A DNA stretch of 64,000 bases from Nissolia schottii (Eukaryota > Streptophyta > Magnoliopsida > Fabales > Fabaceae), in assembly GCA_003254905.1 (NCBI GenBank), contig QANU01012600.1, forward strand, positions 38,450-102,449, given 5' to 3'. The notes beneath the pieces are model-generated. The model saw only the letters and a program-made list of their open reading frames with translations. It did not search any database and was not told where the DNA came from. Made by a program: the position numbers and the translations under genes. This document shows positions 1-11,383 of the stretch, piece after piece. The stretch's first letter is position 1. Every line of letters begins with the position of its first letter.

Positions 1-1395
1 TATGCTTAAAGCTTGTTTTAGCTTTGCTACCTAAAGCATGATTTGGAACTTGATTGTTTGTGAGTGAGAACTGCATTCATTAGGTTGGAACTAGATCAAA
101 TCATCTAATATTCCTAATTGCTAGAGATAGAGGTAAGGTTATTAGTCGTTTTAACATATGAAATTATAGATCGGTTGGCTTTGTTAGTTTGTGTAAGAGA
201 TTGACAAAATGACAAATGAAACTGAGTGATCTTTTCATTCTTCAAAGAGATGACCAAGATAAGAACTGATGGCGAGGAATCAAAGAATTGATAATTCATA
301 TGGATTGAGTAAATGAATGTATGAAAACTGTAATATTATTCAATTCCCAACAAGCTTCCTAATCTGCTTCCAATTCGTTGTCATTCTATCTTTTGTTTAA
401 TTTAATTATTTTAAAAATCATTTTACAAATCATCCACCATATTGTTTAATTAATGGAACTCAAGAATGACTTTATTCAACTCCCTGTGAATACGACTATA
501 CCCGACTATACTACAATTGAATCCCTTGAGGATTTGAAAGCTGTAAAGTAGGATATATAAAAATGACGAGAGTGTAAAAAAAGCTTTCAATAATACATAG
601 CGTAATCCTATAGTGGATGAGGATGCCAGTATTTCAAGAAATTGTGAGAAATCCATGATCGCTGTGTATGGGAAGCTTGCCTTTAATACCTAGAATCGGA
701 TGCGGAGGGAAATAAGAAAACGAATTTCCTAAGTGGATTCCTATGCACTGACTAAATGGCATCACATCAGGTTCTGTCGTTCAGGCCGTGCCTAGGTGAG
801 CATTCATACATATAAGGTTCATTTATTTATCTTGACCTAGTCCTGAACAGTTACCAATTAAACCTAGTATTTCCTTTAACCTAACACTTATCAATATAAT
901 AAGGAATAACAGTAAATAAACATAATGATGAAGCTCGAAATATTTAGAGATGCATTATGCTATGACATTCCTTTAATCATTTATCCTTTACATTATTTCC
1001 CTTCAGTACACATGGGGGGGTTGGTTACCATCCTGATGCATACAACTTCATTTTTATTTGGAGTTGAACTCAATCCGTGGTAGCAAACCCCGGATTAATC
1101 GAGATAACAATGGCAGTGCGATCATACCAGTAGAAATGCACCGCATCCCATTAGAACTCTGCAGGTAAGCTTGTTTGGGCGAGAGTAGTACTAGGATGGA
1201 TGATCTCCTGGGAAGTCCTCGTGTTGCACCTCTTTTTCGAGGGCCTCGAGAGGATCTCTGCGTCTATATACCGTGGGCCCCGCAAATGCGAATGTCACCG
1301 CCTGAATAGAAATCATCATTCCGCTGCTTCACTAGTGTGTCCTGGTGCCATGACGTCCACTCTCTATCATATGATATGGATTTCTAACATTTTGA
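1..1395. other. Repeat-rich segment without a recognisable gene
   Basis: No supportable gene is seen. The stretch at 333-600 is shared with 22,931-23,136 and is annotated separately. From about 1,396 the sequence becomes alignable to the TGTAACA long-LTR family. The expected TGTAACACCC end of that LTR, which should lie about 240 bp before the acidic ORF stop, is not present, so this copy is truncated or rearranged on its left side. Confidence 0.5.
333..600 (+). repeat. Decayed coding relic shared with 22.93-23.14 kb
   Basis: This stretch matches 22,931-23,136 over about 200 bp. Both copies read, on the plus strand, as related peptides: ELKN followed by a block with IPDYT, then SLEDL and AVK. 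This copy has a stop where the other has AVKQD. At 22.9 kb the relic follows directly on a Ty3/gypsy gag pseudogene, so it is probably internal sequence of the same Tat-like element. No product is recognised. Confidence 0.5.
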
Positions 1396-2922
1396 GATTA
1401 GAGATTCCGACATTCAATCCTCCTGCGAAGCCTCCGCCTCTGAGTCCTCCTCGGGATCTTCTTCCTCTTCTAGGTATTCCTCCTCGGGGTCCTCCTCTTC
1501 GGGATCCCCCTTCCTCGGGTGAGTTTTCCTCGGGGGAGTCATCCTCCTTGGATATCGAACTTGCGTTGGCTGCGCTATAAGAACCCAAATGTTTGAGGAA
1601 AAAACCTGGAGGTCCCGCCTCTGTGTCGTGTGTCTGAGTGGCAAACCTAGGCCCGAGCATAGGGGTAACCCTCTTCCTCGTTGTTCGGTAGATGTGTGAA
1701 CCTAAATACTCTAGAAAGGGTCTCACAGTAGGAGTAGAACTGGATCCATCTCGACATCCTTCTCGTACATGCTAGACTCAATGTCCTCGATGACGATAGG
1801 AGCATCGAGATGTGAGCTCGGACCTGAAGAGGAACTTAGAGCCATCAATTCGGGCACACCCTGAGGTGTAGTTGTAGCGGAAGGTTCCTGATGATACCAA
1901 GAAACTGGAGAGGGGACAAGTGCTGGCGGTGGAGTACCCTGGATGTCAGCGAACACTAATGAAACAACCACCATGACGATCTCCGTGGTAGGGTCAATCC
2001 TAGTGTCCGAGTGCAGGATCTGAGGCTTGCAGTCCCTTGGTGAACTCTCCATGTACTCATGGAATCATAAATGAATGAGGATGAGAACTTACATCCTCAA
2101 CGAGAATCCTATGGTGCATACTAGCCATATTCGATTCATTTATGATCCTGCCGCTCAGGGGGTCTCTAGGTGTTAAAATATACTAAAATCCTTACTTATT
2201 TATTTTTAATCCATACTTGTCCTGAGCAGCTTTATCTAATTTACTAGGTGACAGGGAAATTCTAATCTTGAATTATCTATTAAAAGGTTATTGTGCTTTC
2301 TAATCCTAATCACTTGAGTATCGTGACATTGGATCACGTACTCTTGTACCTTATAAACCTCGTAAAGGCAATCTTGTGAAACCTCTTCACTTGATGTCGC
2401 CTTATAGCATATACATACATTATCATTATATATATACAACACATATATCATGCATGAAGGGATCTGAGAGTTCTCTTATGTGCCCTGTCAGGTATTTCCA
2501 TTGGGGCGCATCCTTCTTGTCCTTTCCCCATTTACCGAATGGGACCATCATCCCCTTACTATGTACAACCTGCTTTTCTTTTCCTTAACTTGAGGTAGAG
2601 CTCATACCTGATATGGTGGCGACCGACAGATGCCTTTAGCATAAACATATACATATTGACTATCCCTACGGCCAAGGTGGTGAGGGGTTGCCCTTTTAAC
2701 ATCATCTTGCTTTCGTAGCATATTTTCCATACTTAGCATAAACTTCCTTTGTAGGCATTAACTTTCTTTTCTGAGCATGATCTTGCTTTCTTAGAAGTTA
2801 AACTTGCTTTCTTAGCATAAAACAATCCATCTTACAAGATGGTGAGGGCTGTGTCCATTGACGTACCAAGAGAAGGAGATTTCCTATTTATATAACTACG
2901 TTCATATATTTAAGGTACATCA
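1396..2922 (-). mobile_element. Long-LTR element copy 0, left arm (interrupted)
   Basis: This is the left arm of a TGTAACA-family long LTR. The right arm is 5,974-8,375. The two were separated by insertion of an inverted copy of the same family at 2,923-5,973. The break is shown by uninterrupted relatives at about 14,340-14,410 and 19,940-20,000: there the segment ending AAGGTATTTCGAG runs directly into TTGTGGCCGGAACC, whereas here those parts lie on either side of the insert. Orientation is minus if the TATA-bearing strand is taken as sense. This copy keeps the LTR-internal ORF annotated at 1,414-2,052. Confidence 0.65.
1414..2052 (-). pseudogene. LTR-internal acidic proline-rich ORF, frameshifted copy
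   Basis: The reading starts at ATG 2,052 (MESSPRD), runs through IDPTTEIV, PPPALVPSP and APIVIEDIESS, then MDPV, and stops at 1,723-1,725. Compared with the copy at 44.6-45.1 kb, one base is missing between the MD codons and EYLG (38 versus 39 nt). After a frame change it continues as EYLG, RTTRKRVTP, and in yet another frame ends in an acidic run (EEEDPEEE) stopping at 1,414. At least two frame changes make it a pseudogene. The shared blocks DPxTxI, PPPALxPSP, PIVIE(D/E), RKRVTP, THDxEAGP and the acidic tail show that a protein was once encoded. I do not recognise the family. It lies on the sense strand of the LTR, near its GGGTGTTACA end. Confidence 0.55.
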
Positions 2923-3392
2923 TGTAACATCCCAATTTTTCCCCTTACAAAGATTTCGCGTAATAAATAAATAAACGAGCCAATTATTAAGACTGGGAGT
3001 TTAATTATAAAAGGTATTTTCAAGAAATGCCAATCAAAATAATTGTTTCGTGATCTCTTGGAGTTCCGGGAAGATTCGGGCCTATTTTTTGTCGTGATCA
3101 GAATTTAATTACATATTAAAGTATCTGTAGAACACACTTTTATGAAAATAAATTTACGAATACCTTAGATTAAATTAAATTCCTTATTAGAAAAATTAGT
3201 AGATCACGATGGTATGTCCGAAATATTTTTAAGACATCCGTACACGAATAGTTAACGATCGAACACAATCAAACATGAGCTGAGTACTATGCACGCCCTT
3301 ATCTTATCCTCTGACTGAAGTGGTTAATTAATTTATATATATGGCTTGGCAATGGCATAAGCCACCGCCTCAGTGCCTTCCTTTCCTTTTGT

Positions 3393-3422
3393 CATATATA
3401 TGTGTGTGTGTGTGTGTGTGTG
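3393..3422. repeat. (TA)n(TG)n microsatellite
   Basis: A short run of TA followed by about 12 TG units lies inside long-LTR copy 3, just downstream of its TATA-like region. A second AT/GT compound microsatellite occurs in the same element near 5,665-5,697. Confidence 0.8.
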
Positions 3423-4067
3423 GCCACTTCGTGGCTGTTTTGTTTTCATTTTTCTTTCTTTGTTTGTTTTCAATTAAATACGTTCTGTTTGTGTACTCTG
3501 TCATTAAGCTAACGTAGCAGAAAAATTGAGCCTCATTACATAGCGTCCCTATGACTTTCCCATAGTTTCCTCATCGCTTTCTCTTGTATTTTCTTCCTCA
3601 AAATTGAGCCCTTAGCTCGTGTTCTCTCGAGTTTTCTCTCAAGCAAAAGTGACCGAAGGCGTTGGAAACACCGAGGCTTTCCGGGCCTTCTACGAAAAAC
3701 TTTCATTCCTAAGCTTGTGAACTTCTCCAAACGTGGGTAAACCGATCTTCCACTGTCTATGTGGCTTGTTATGATGATGTATGTTATGTTTAGTTGTGTG
3801 TGGGTAATCCGAATCCCACTGTCTATGTGGCTTATTATGATATCATACGAATGCTTATATATGCTATGCATATGTGAAAATGTGTTAATATGCTAGTGGG
3901 TAATTCGACCACCCACTGTCTATGTGGCTTGTTATAATGCTTTATGTGTGTTCATGTGAATGTATGAAAATGTGATATTTATCTTATGATGATGTAGGAG
4001 TTATTCTATATATTTTTGAAGTTAGAAAATGTGTTATAGTGATTGTTGGAGCCTGTGGGAATATGTA

Positions 4068-4299
4068 GGTCATTCGAATGATCCCTGAAATTTATTCAAC
4101 AGAGAGTAAAAATATGTAGGTCATTCAAATGACCAAGCTCTGGTCATTCGAATGCCTCATAAATTTTACTAACAGAGAGCAAAGTTTTCATTTCATTCAA
4201 ATGACTAAGCTATGTCATTCAAATGACCCATTAATTTTTCCACCCGAGAGCCAAGTTTCAGTGTCATTCGAATGAACAGCCTGGGTCATTCGAATGACC
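4068..4299. repeat. Array of CATTCGAATG palindromes
   Basis: Seven spaced copies of GGTCATTCGAATGACC or close variants occur here; the copy at 4,284-4,299 is a perfect 16-bp palindrome. Some sites have CAAATG in place of CGAATG, the change expected from CpG deamination. Between sites the text AACAGAGAG(T/C)AAA recurs, so this is a decayed tandem repeat of roughly 60 bp. It lies 1.1-1.4 kb from the TGTAACATCC end of the LTR. A related array is at 20,186-20,474. Confidence 0.8.
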
Positions 4300-5973
4300 A
4301 CTGAGAGAAATAAGTTTTCAGCTTACCACATGTTCCAACAAGTATCAGATCACCATACTTTATGTAAGAAAATGCTATGTGATGACTTGTGGATGGTACA
4401 TATGTATTATGATGCATCATGAGGAAAGGGTTGTAATTAAGATATTAGGACAACCTTAGATAACTAGATAAACGATTACTTAATGATGACAATCTCATAA
4501 TTAAACATAGGAAATCAATGAAGGTCATAAGAAGGTACATGCCACCATGGGTTCGGAATAGCTTGAAGACAAAACTTAGTTATATGAGTAGGAAATCCTT
4601 CTCTCGTCAAGTCTACGGACACGCCAAAGAAACAGAACAACCAGTCAAACATTAGTTCGCTTCCGGTCACGCTGTCAAGGTGGACCCTCGCCACCTGGTG
4701 GGAGGGTGAAGTCATGTTATTTCGAGGAACAAACATGAAAGGTTAGGTCGTACACTACTAGGAGACGAGTCCTAAGGTGTACGAGGAGGTGTGGACAAGT
4801 CCGCTTCTGGTAACGATGTCAAGGCGGCGGCTTGCCACCCGGTGAGCTGGTGGAGTTATGTTGCCTCGAGGAACAGACAGAAAAGGTTGAATCGTACACC
4901 ACTAGAGGACGATTCCTAAGGTGTACGAGGAGGTGTGTACCAGCAGCCAGATCAAGAGTGACGCAGCACCGTCAAGCGAGCTTGACAAGACGCGTAAGAG
5001 AGCCACATATTCCCTGCATGCGTAAGATATGTGATGGAGTGCTAAGTAGGTAACTATGTATATATATATGGATATGTATCTATGTGTTGGGGCATGTCGA
5101 GTGAAACAGTATCACGAGGTTGCCCCACAAAGTATAGGTTACGTGGGTACGTGATCAGAGGACGCAATACTCAGACGATCAGGAATAGAAAGCACGAGAA
5201 CATATAAATAGGTAAAGCAAGATTAGATTCCCCCGATCACCTAGTAATGTAGATAAGGCTTCTTAGGACTAGAACGGATAATAACAAGTAGGGATTTAGT
5301 GTAATTGTGCTACCTAGAGACCCCCTGAGTGGCGGAACCGTAATTGAGTAAAGAAACGAGTAGTATGCCCCGAGGAACCCCATTGAGGATGCAAAGTTCT
5401 CACCCCCACTCCTTTATGGTTCCAGGCGGGTACGACCAATGCACCTGAGAGGACGAGGTATCACTAGACGACCGCAGGACTTGAGGTCAGGAAGCTCCAG
5501 TGAAGTCACAGGATAACCAGTTCCGATCTATGCACTAAGGCGATTATTGTTTTGTATTACGTAGCAGTTAAATGGTCTAGTTGAACCATTAATGATTATG
5601 TGCATTAAATGTAATATGTATTATTAGTTAAATGTGTAATTGTATCCTAGACCATGTGGTTATATGTATGTGTGTGTGTGTGTATATATATATATTCTGA
5701 AATATTCTGTATGAATATCCAATAGATTAGTTATAACTTAAGTCCATTGGGACTCTATCGCTTGCATATCTATATGATTTCATGAACACGTATGGCTCAT
5801 AATTTATGCATTAATAAAGAAAGGGAAAAGGTTTTCAAAAGGGACCATATTTTCGAGTAAGAAATATTTGCAAAGCTAAAAGTAGAGGGCTAGAAGTAAC
5901 CCAACCAAAGCAGTTAACAACCCTGTGAGCATTGCTTACACCTATAGCGTGGGCAATTAGCAGGGGTATTACA

Positions 5974-8375
5974 CATTGGACCCTTTGTGGCCGGAACCTT
6001 CTTAAATACTTGTTCATTCCTTATGGCTTAATTATTATCTTTCCATATTTACTTGGATGACTTTCTAGTGATCTAAGGTCGCCCTAACACTCTAGTGGCA
6101 ACCTATTTTCTCATGATGCATAAGTTAACATAATATTGCACATAATAACCATAATTCATAAACTAAGGTGCGCTAGGGTTTTCGGGATATACGTATTCTC
6201 AGGGACTCGTGAACACTCACATTTATATTTTAAAACTCATTTCACTCATCCTTACCCTCCTAACCCCGACTCCATCTCCTTTCATGCATACCCATTTTTA
6301 ATTTCCCGTTGTCTTCATACTCTCATGTACACTCATACTCTTGATTTTCCCTCACACTCTTACCATCATAAACCACAAAACTCTAATTTCTCTAACTCCT
6401 AGGCCCTCAAAACCGAATACCCTCCTAGTCCTTGCACACTCACACACTTGATTTTCTTTTGTACTTTTACTACCAAGATCACCAAAACCCTAATTTCTCC
6501 TACTCTTAAACTTACAAAACCGAATACGCCTCTATCCTTTTCACACTCATACACTTGATTTTATTTTGTTCTCTTGCTACAATGCACTCTCAAGACCCTA
6601 TTTGCATCATCCTCTAAACTTCCAACCAAATATTCTCCTAAGTTTCCTCCTTCAAAATCGAAATATCATTTTTCTTGTACCACTCTAACCTCATGTTTTT
6701 CACACATAAAACTTGCTCAAAACCTTATACACACCTATTATTGGAATTTAGCAATTATATCACGTCAGATTACTAAGGATTATGGGATATATAAATACCT
6801 TTATCTATAGCTAAGCAATAGAAATCCCTTTCTGCGACTGGTTCCATGGCCTTCCTCAACCAAACCTCCTTAGTTCCTCGATGAGACTTTCTGTTTCTCT
6901 TCAGATAGGGAGAAGTGAAATGTTTTCTGATTTAGTGTATTGGGGACCATAACCGTTCCTAACGTATTTAAGCTCACCATGGTTCCCATTATCCCCTGAT
7001 AGGCCAACACTGGTATCACCCATTAAGGCCCACATTCGTTTTCTTTAAGTTTAACAGGCTTTTAACCAAATAATTAGATCACAAAATTAAGTCATTTATG
7101 ATAAATAACTAATATAATCGTTAACGGATATGAGCCCACAAATATTGGAAATATAAATTTCCAACACCTATGCATACTCATATCCCTAAAACACAAAGGC
7201 ACCACTTAGTTTCTCAAGAACACAACAAACATAATATTTACAAACAACAATCATGAACAAGTCACTTAAGTAGTGGGTTTTCGGATTACCCACTCTTAAG
7301 AAAATTTGAGAAGAGTCAAGTAACTTGAGAGGAAGTTCCTTGGATAGCCTTGGTGTCTCCAAAGCTTGCTTGACCACGTTTTCTCTAAGAGAAAATTTGA
7401 GAAAAAATGTTGATGACGACCACAACTTCTTGGAGGGAAAAAATGAGGGAAATTTTGTGAGGATGATAATGTGGTGCTTCAAGGTTTTGTAAAAGGAATG
7501 AGATGAAGTTTAAGAGATGGTAATGTGGTATTCTTTCTTGGTTGCTTATGCAAGAAAGGGAGACAAGAAAAAGAAATTTGAGAAGAGAGTGAATATGACA
7601 CAGGGCCACGATTTTGCTTGAAATATATAGAGAGGAAGAGTGAAAATTATTTAGAGATTTGGGAGAGGGGCTACGGTTTTTGGGCTGAAGGTTTGCAAGG
7701 GAATTTGAATAAAATAATGCAAGGTGAATAGTGAGAAGTACGGTGTGTGTAAGAGAAGTAAGGTGTGTGTAAGTGAAGTATGGTTTGTGTAAGAGAGTTG
7801 TTGTTGGTTGCCGTATAGTTGTGTTTAGCCATGGAGCGTGTGTGTTTTGTGATAAAAGAAGTGACTTAAGGAAGAAAGGTGATGGAATGGTCAAAGCTTG
7901 ATTGTTCTTGCTTAATTTTGGGAGAAAAATTAATTGAATTGAGGGAAGGAAACCGTGCACACCACGGCTAGAATGGGAAACTAATTTTGAATGAAATTGA
8001 ATTAAATAAAGGAATACTAAATAGTGTGTGTATAGTGAAAAGCATGGTGAGGTATGGTGAGAAGCATGGGTTTGTAAGTGAGGGGGTATTGTGTGCCGTG
8101 TGTGTTTGAGTGTGTGTGCTTGTGATTGCAATTCAGCTTTTAGCTGAATGTGCAATGCTAAACCGAGGCTTTGCCTCAAATTTTCCGTATGTGTGGCGAC
8201 GTGTGTCACCGTACACCCGTGGTGATTAAACGAATGGCATATAAAATTTTTCAAACATAAAACGCTATTAATTTTTTTAATAGAAAATTTAAATTAAAAT
8301 TTTTAATCCTAGTAAATCACTCGTATATATTTATTTATTATGTGAAATATTTGCTAACGAAAGTGGAGCGTTATA
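5974..8375 (-). mobile_element. Long-LTR element copy 0, right arm
   Basis: This is the continuation of the LTR begun at 1,396-2,922, starting with sequence matching 14,395-14,600. It ends with GAAATATTTGCTAACG, AAAGTGGAGC and GTTATA, matching the 3' terminus of the 12,942-16,267 copy with the final TGTTACA mutated. Directly beyond it lies LINE reverse-transcriptase sequence, so the LTR inserted into a LINE. A TATA-like TATATATT lies on the minus strand near 7,624. A long open frame at 7,385-8,254 (minus) is low-complexity and not supported as a gene. Confidence 0.6.
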
Positions 8376-8999
8376 GCGGTCATATTCCTTACTCATATCC
8401 AGTTTAGCTGCAACACAGTTCCAAGTTATCCCATGATTCTTCTTCAAGTTGTCAAAAACTTCATGACCTACCACAATGTTATCTTGGATTTGTCTTCCAC
8501 TTATGAAAACACTTTGTTCCTCTAAAATAAGGTTGTTCATGTATCTTTTGAGCCTCTCCGCAATGATTCTCATCACTACCTTATAAATGAAATTGTAACA
8601 ACCTATAGGTCTGTATTGACCCATGTTTTCAGGATTGTCAACCTTGGGAATAAGAGCCACTCGAGTCTCGTGATTTCAATAGGCATAATTCCAGTGGCAA
8701 AGAAATATTTTAGGGCTCCACTCACATCTAAAGAAATAGTGTCCCAATTGTTCAAGTATAAAAGGACATTCAATCCATCACTCCCAGGAGATTTTAGATT
8801 GCCCATATTGTACACAACCCTTTTAATGAACTCATCATATTCAAGTTTACACAGATTTGCATTCATAAGCACATCAACCTTAAGAGGGAGAACAAATAAG
8901 CATTTCGAAGTACATTGAGGGAAGGATGTGCTATAGATTGCTTTGAAGTGCTCTGTGATGACTTTAGTGACTGCTTCTTGGCCCTCTACCCAACCTCCC
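8376..8999 (-). pseudogene. LINE (L1-type) ORF2 reverse-transcriptase fragment
   Basis: The minus strand encodes, in order, a linker region (KVITEHFKAIY), LCKLEYDEFIK, LKSPGSDGLN (the RT domain block usually written PGPDG), then after a frameshift near 8,640-8,660 ALIPKVDNPENMGQYRPI, IIAERLKRYM, SVFISGRQIQDNI and KLDMSKEYDR. These are the ordered hallmarks of a plant L1 reverse transcriptase (RVT_1). The sequence stops at 8,375, inside the catalytic region, where the long LTR is inserted; the catalytic YADD block is therefore absent. The 5' continuation is at 9,216-9,358, beyond a SINE insertion. Frameshifts and the truncation make it dead. Confidence 0.85.
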
Positions 9000-9016
9000 T
9001 GAGCATTTTTTATTCT
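9000..9016. repeat. SINE target-site duplication, left copy
   Basis: TGAGCATTTTTTATTCT occurs here and again at 9,199-9,215, an exact 17-bp duplication flanking the SINE. Confidence 0.9.
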
Positions 9017-9198
9017 TTTTTAGGTTGTCTGCCCGGTATTCAAGGCTTAGCCTTGACTAATCTGGGTCGAGCGGGTCGCGCACCTGGCTATGGGGGGTGA
9101 GTCTCCCAGCAGGGATAACTGCATACACAAGGTCTCGAACTCAGGACCTTGCTTAAGCGATACCAAGCCGCTTACCACTTGGACCAACCCCCGTTGGT
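9017..9198 (-). mobile_element. tRNA-derived SINE
   Basis: A body of about 180 bp reads on the minus strand from 9,198 to a short A-rich tail at 9,017. It contains an RNA polymerase III A box, TGGTCCAAGTGG (9,175-9,186), and a B box, GTTCGAGAC (9,132-9,140), spaced as in a tRNA. It is flanked by an exact 17-bp target duplication, which fits LINE-mediated retroposition. It is inserted into the LINE ORF2 pseudogene, which resumes at 9,216. Confidence 0.88.
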
Positions 9199-9358
9199 TG
9201 AGCATTTTTTATTCTGTGGAGCCTATTTCGATCTCTTATCTACACTGTGGAGGCATGAAAGAATCTAGCATTTTTATCTTCCATTTGAGTCATTTAATTC
9301 TCAATCTTTGACCCTAGAATTTTTCTTCTTATTCCCACGTTTTCTTGATTTCTCTTTA
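9199..9358 (-). pseudogene. LINE ORF2 fragment, upstream part
   Basis: After the right target duplication (9,199-9,215) the minus strand encodes NARFFHASTV, the conserved FFHASTV block found between endonuclease and reverse transcriptase in plant L1 ORF2 proteins, followed by stops. It connects in order with the 8,376-8,999 fragment when the SINE is removed. Confidence 0.7.
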
Positions 9359-9359
9359 G

Positions 9360-10085
9360 GGGCGTGTTTGGAATCAAATGAAATGGAAAAATGATTTGAA
9401 TTGCAAATCGATTACAATGTTTAGAACCAACTACATAATATGAGAACGAAATTGATTTAGAAATCAATTATCATGTTTGGAATTCATTAAAATAGGAATT
9501 GTTTTTATTTTGTTTAATTAATTTCCATTTTTACCCTTATTAAAATAGGAATTGAAATTATTTTTAAAAATAATTTTTTGAAAAAAATGTATTTTTCACA
9601 AAAAAATATATATTTTGGAAAATTTTTAAATTTTTTTAAAAAATTAATATTTTCAAAAAATATAGTTTTTTGGAATTTTTTTATAAATTTTTTTTTGAAA
9701 AAAATCATTTTTGGAAAAAAAGTTTTGAACAAAATTTTTTTGGAAAAATTTCTTGGGAAAAAAATTGGCAAATTTTTTTTTTTCGAAAAAATATTTTGGA
9801 AAAATTAGGAGTAAAATAATCTTTTATAATAAATAATAAGTTTGATTTGATGAAGATGATAGAGTTTGTAAATTTAGTTAGTTGAATAGAGATAAAATAG
9901 TCTTTTATGTTAAAATAAATTCAATTCTAAGTAAATCCTTACAAAAGTGATAGGATTTCTAATGTGTAAACAAATCAAATTCTCATGGATTTAGGTAATC
10001 AAATCAATTCCCTTTTTGACACTAAACATGAGAATTGATTTGCAAATCAAATTATTTCCCATGTTATTTGATTCCAAACATACCC
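9360..10085. mobile_element. MITE with about 50-bp terminal inverted repeats (PIF/Harbinger-like)
   Basis: The left end GGGCGTGTTTGGAATCAAAT and the reverse complement of the right end GGGTATGTTTGGAATCAAAT match at 18 of 20 bases, and similarity continues to ATTTG and TTGCAAATC. Flanking trinucleotides are TAG and TAA, compatible with a decayed 3-bp TAA target duplication. The centre (about 9,560-9,810) is a degenerate run of TTTTTGGAAAAA-like units; the reading frames there are by-products of this composition. Confidence 0.75.
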
Positions 10086-11383
10086 TAAACAAAGATGTAT
10101 GATACAAGAGTTATCTTAAACTACTATCAATAAGGAACTGAGGGAGTATGCATCTCGTTATTAATTATTGGGCCTGAATTTAGAGGCATTTTATGAGTAA
10201 AGCTAAATCTCGCAAAGTGTGGCCGTTCCGTATGTTGGGTCTTCCTCTGGATAAAGTCTTGAAGGGAGCTTCTGTAGGTAAAGCCCAATAATCTGGACCG
10301 TAGTCTGGCTCCATGGGCTAGTTAAACAAACGAGGAAGAGCAGCTCCCCCAATGCCTTTTTCTTTCATCCCATTTGGTGTGCGGTAGGGGCTTTGCTGAA
10401 TGCATTTGTTTCATTCCAATTCTAAAGGCATCGGGTTCAGGGTTTAGAATTAGATTACGTATAAAAACATAATAAGATGTAAGTATACATCGGTTCCATA
10501 TAATTATTATACTTTTTATATGTGCATTCACATTTTATTGTATTTTTATATGTTGTCCAATTTTATTGTTAAGTAGCATTACTCATTCCGAAGGCACCGA
10601 TTGAGGGATAAAGTAATGGGATAATAACGTCAATGTAGAGCCACAGACACAGTCCATATTAATTTTCCCAAATTACTTTTAACTGCCTGCATTGACAAAA
10701 GAATAATGCAGACCATAGACCTGTTCCAATAGCATCTGTGTTAAAATAAAACAAAAGCAAAGCAAAGAATTCATTCGGATGTTACAATTGTACGTATGTA
10801 TTCATTACACGGTGTAAAAAAATTATCAAAATCAAATTTGGGATAAATTTAAACTGAACTTTTGGGAGGTTTAGTAAAATTATATTGATCATTTCTATTT
10901 TTTTTTGGGGTGACATTCACTTCCATGATGAAAATTGACCTTTCACAATAATAAGAGAAGTAGAAACTACTTGTTATTAAAGTGTTTTTATCCATTAGTC
11001 TCTCACATGTTAAGGTTCTCAAGACTTCACAACCTCTCTTTAGTCTTCACTTGCACTTATGAGAGGCGTAGAAAAGGGTTGTGCTGTCGGTTAAGCTAAG
11101 AGTGAAAATGTAAGAGGCATAATGGAAAAAAATACTCTATTTTCAAACGGTGTCTAACTCTGTTATTATTAGGAGAAGTCAATGTTAATAAGGATAGGAG
11201 AGTGTTGTAAGGCATAACAGAAAGATGGTTAGTGTAATTTCACTTAATCATGAAGTAAGTGTAATTGAAGCTTAGCTTGTATCTCTAATACCCTCTTATG
11301 TGCAAAGTTCATATTGCTTGCATTTCAAATACCCCCTTACGTGCAAAGTTTCAAAATAGCACTGTATCTTTTTATTATCTATT
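10086..11383. other. Intergenic, nothing recognised
   Basis: AT-rich sequence with no reading frame, RNA gene or repeat end that I can support. Confidence 0.5.

Larger units (their letters stand above)
2923..5973 (+). mobile_element. Long-LTR element copy 3 (solo-LTR-like, inverted inside copy 0)
   Basis: It begins TGTAACATCCCA and ends GCAGGGGTATTACA, the inverted-repeat TG...CA ends of this family. Length is 3,051 bp. The 3' 140 bp are a reverse complement of the opening of copies 12,942 and 18,979. A TATA-like stretch follows the first 400 bp (about 3,330-3,340). An array of CATTCGAATG palindromes lies at 4,068-4,299. Flanking pentamers are CATCA and CATTG, a poor target duplication that may have decayed. 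No gag or pol is present, so a solo LTR is the simplest reading. TG...CA ends, length near 3 kb and a 5-bp duplication in sister copies suit the Tekay/Del chromovirus lineage of Ty3/gypsy; that lineage call is inference. Confidence 0.6.

Noticed and set aside
4068..4299. CRISPR-like array (regular palindromic repeats)
   Set aside because: Eukaryotic LTR context, spacers are themselves repeated and decayed, and no cas genes exist; it is a minisatellite.
7385..8254. 289-codon open frame on the minus strand
   Set aside because: It lies inside long-LTR copy 0, spans its TATA-like region, is rich in Ser/His/Leu/Thr with no domain, and the matching region of copy 1 is broken.
9017..9198. Functional tRNA gene
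   Set aside because: A and B boxes are present, but there is no cloverleaf with anticodon arm; the A-rich tail and target duplication mark a SINE.
9514..9808. Overlapping Phe/Lys-rich open frames on both strands
   Set aside because: By-product of the TTTTTGGAAAAA composition in the MITE centre.
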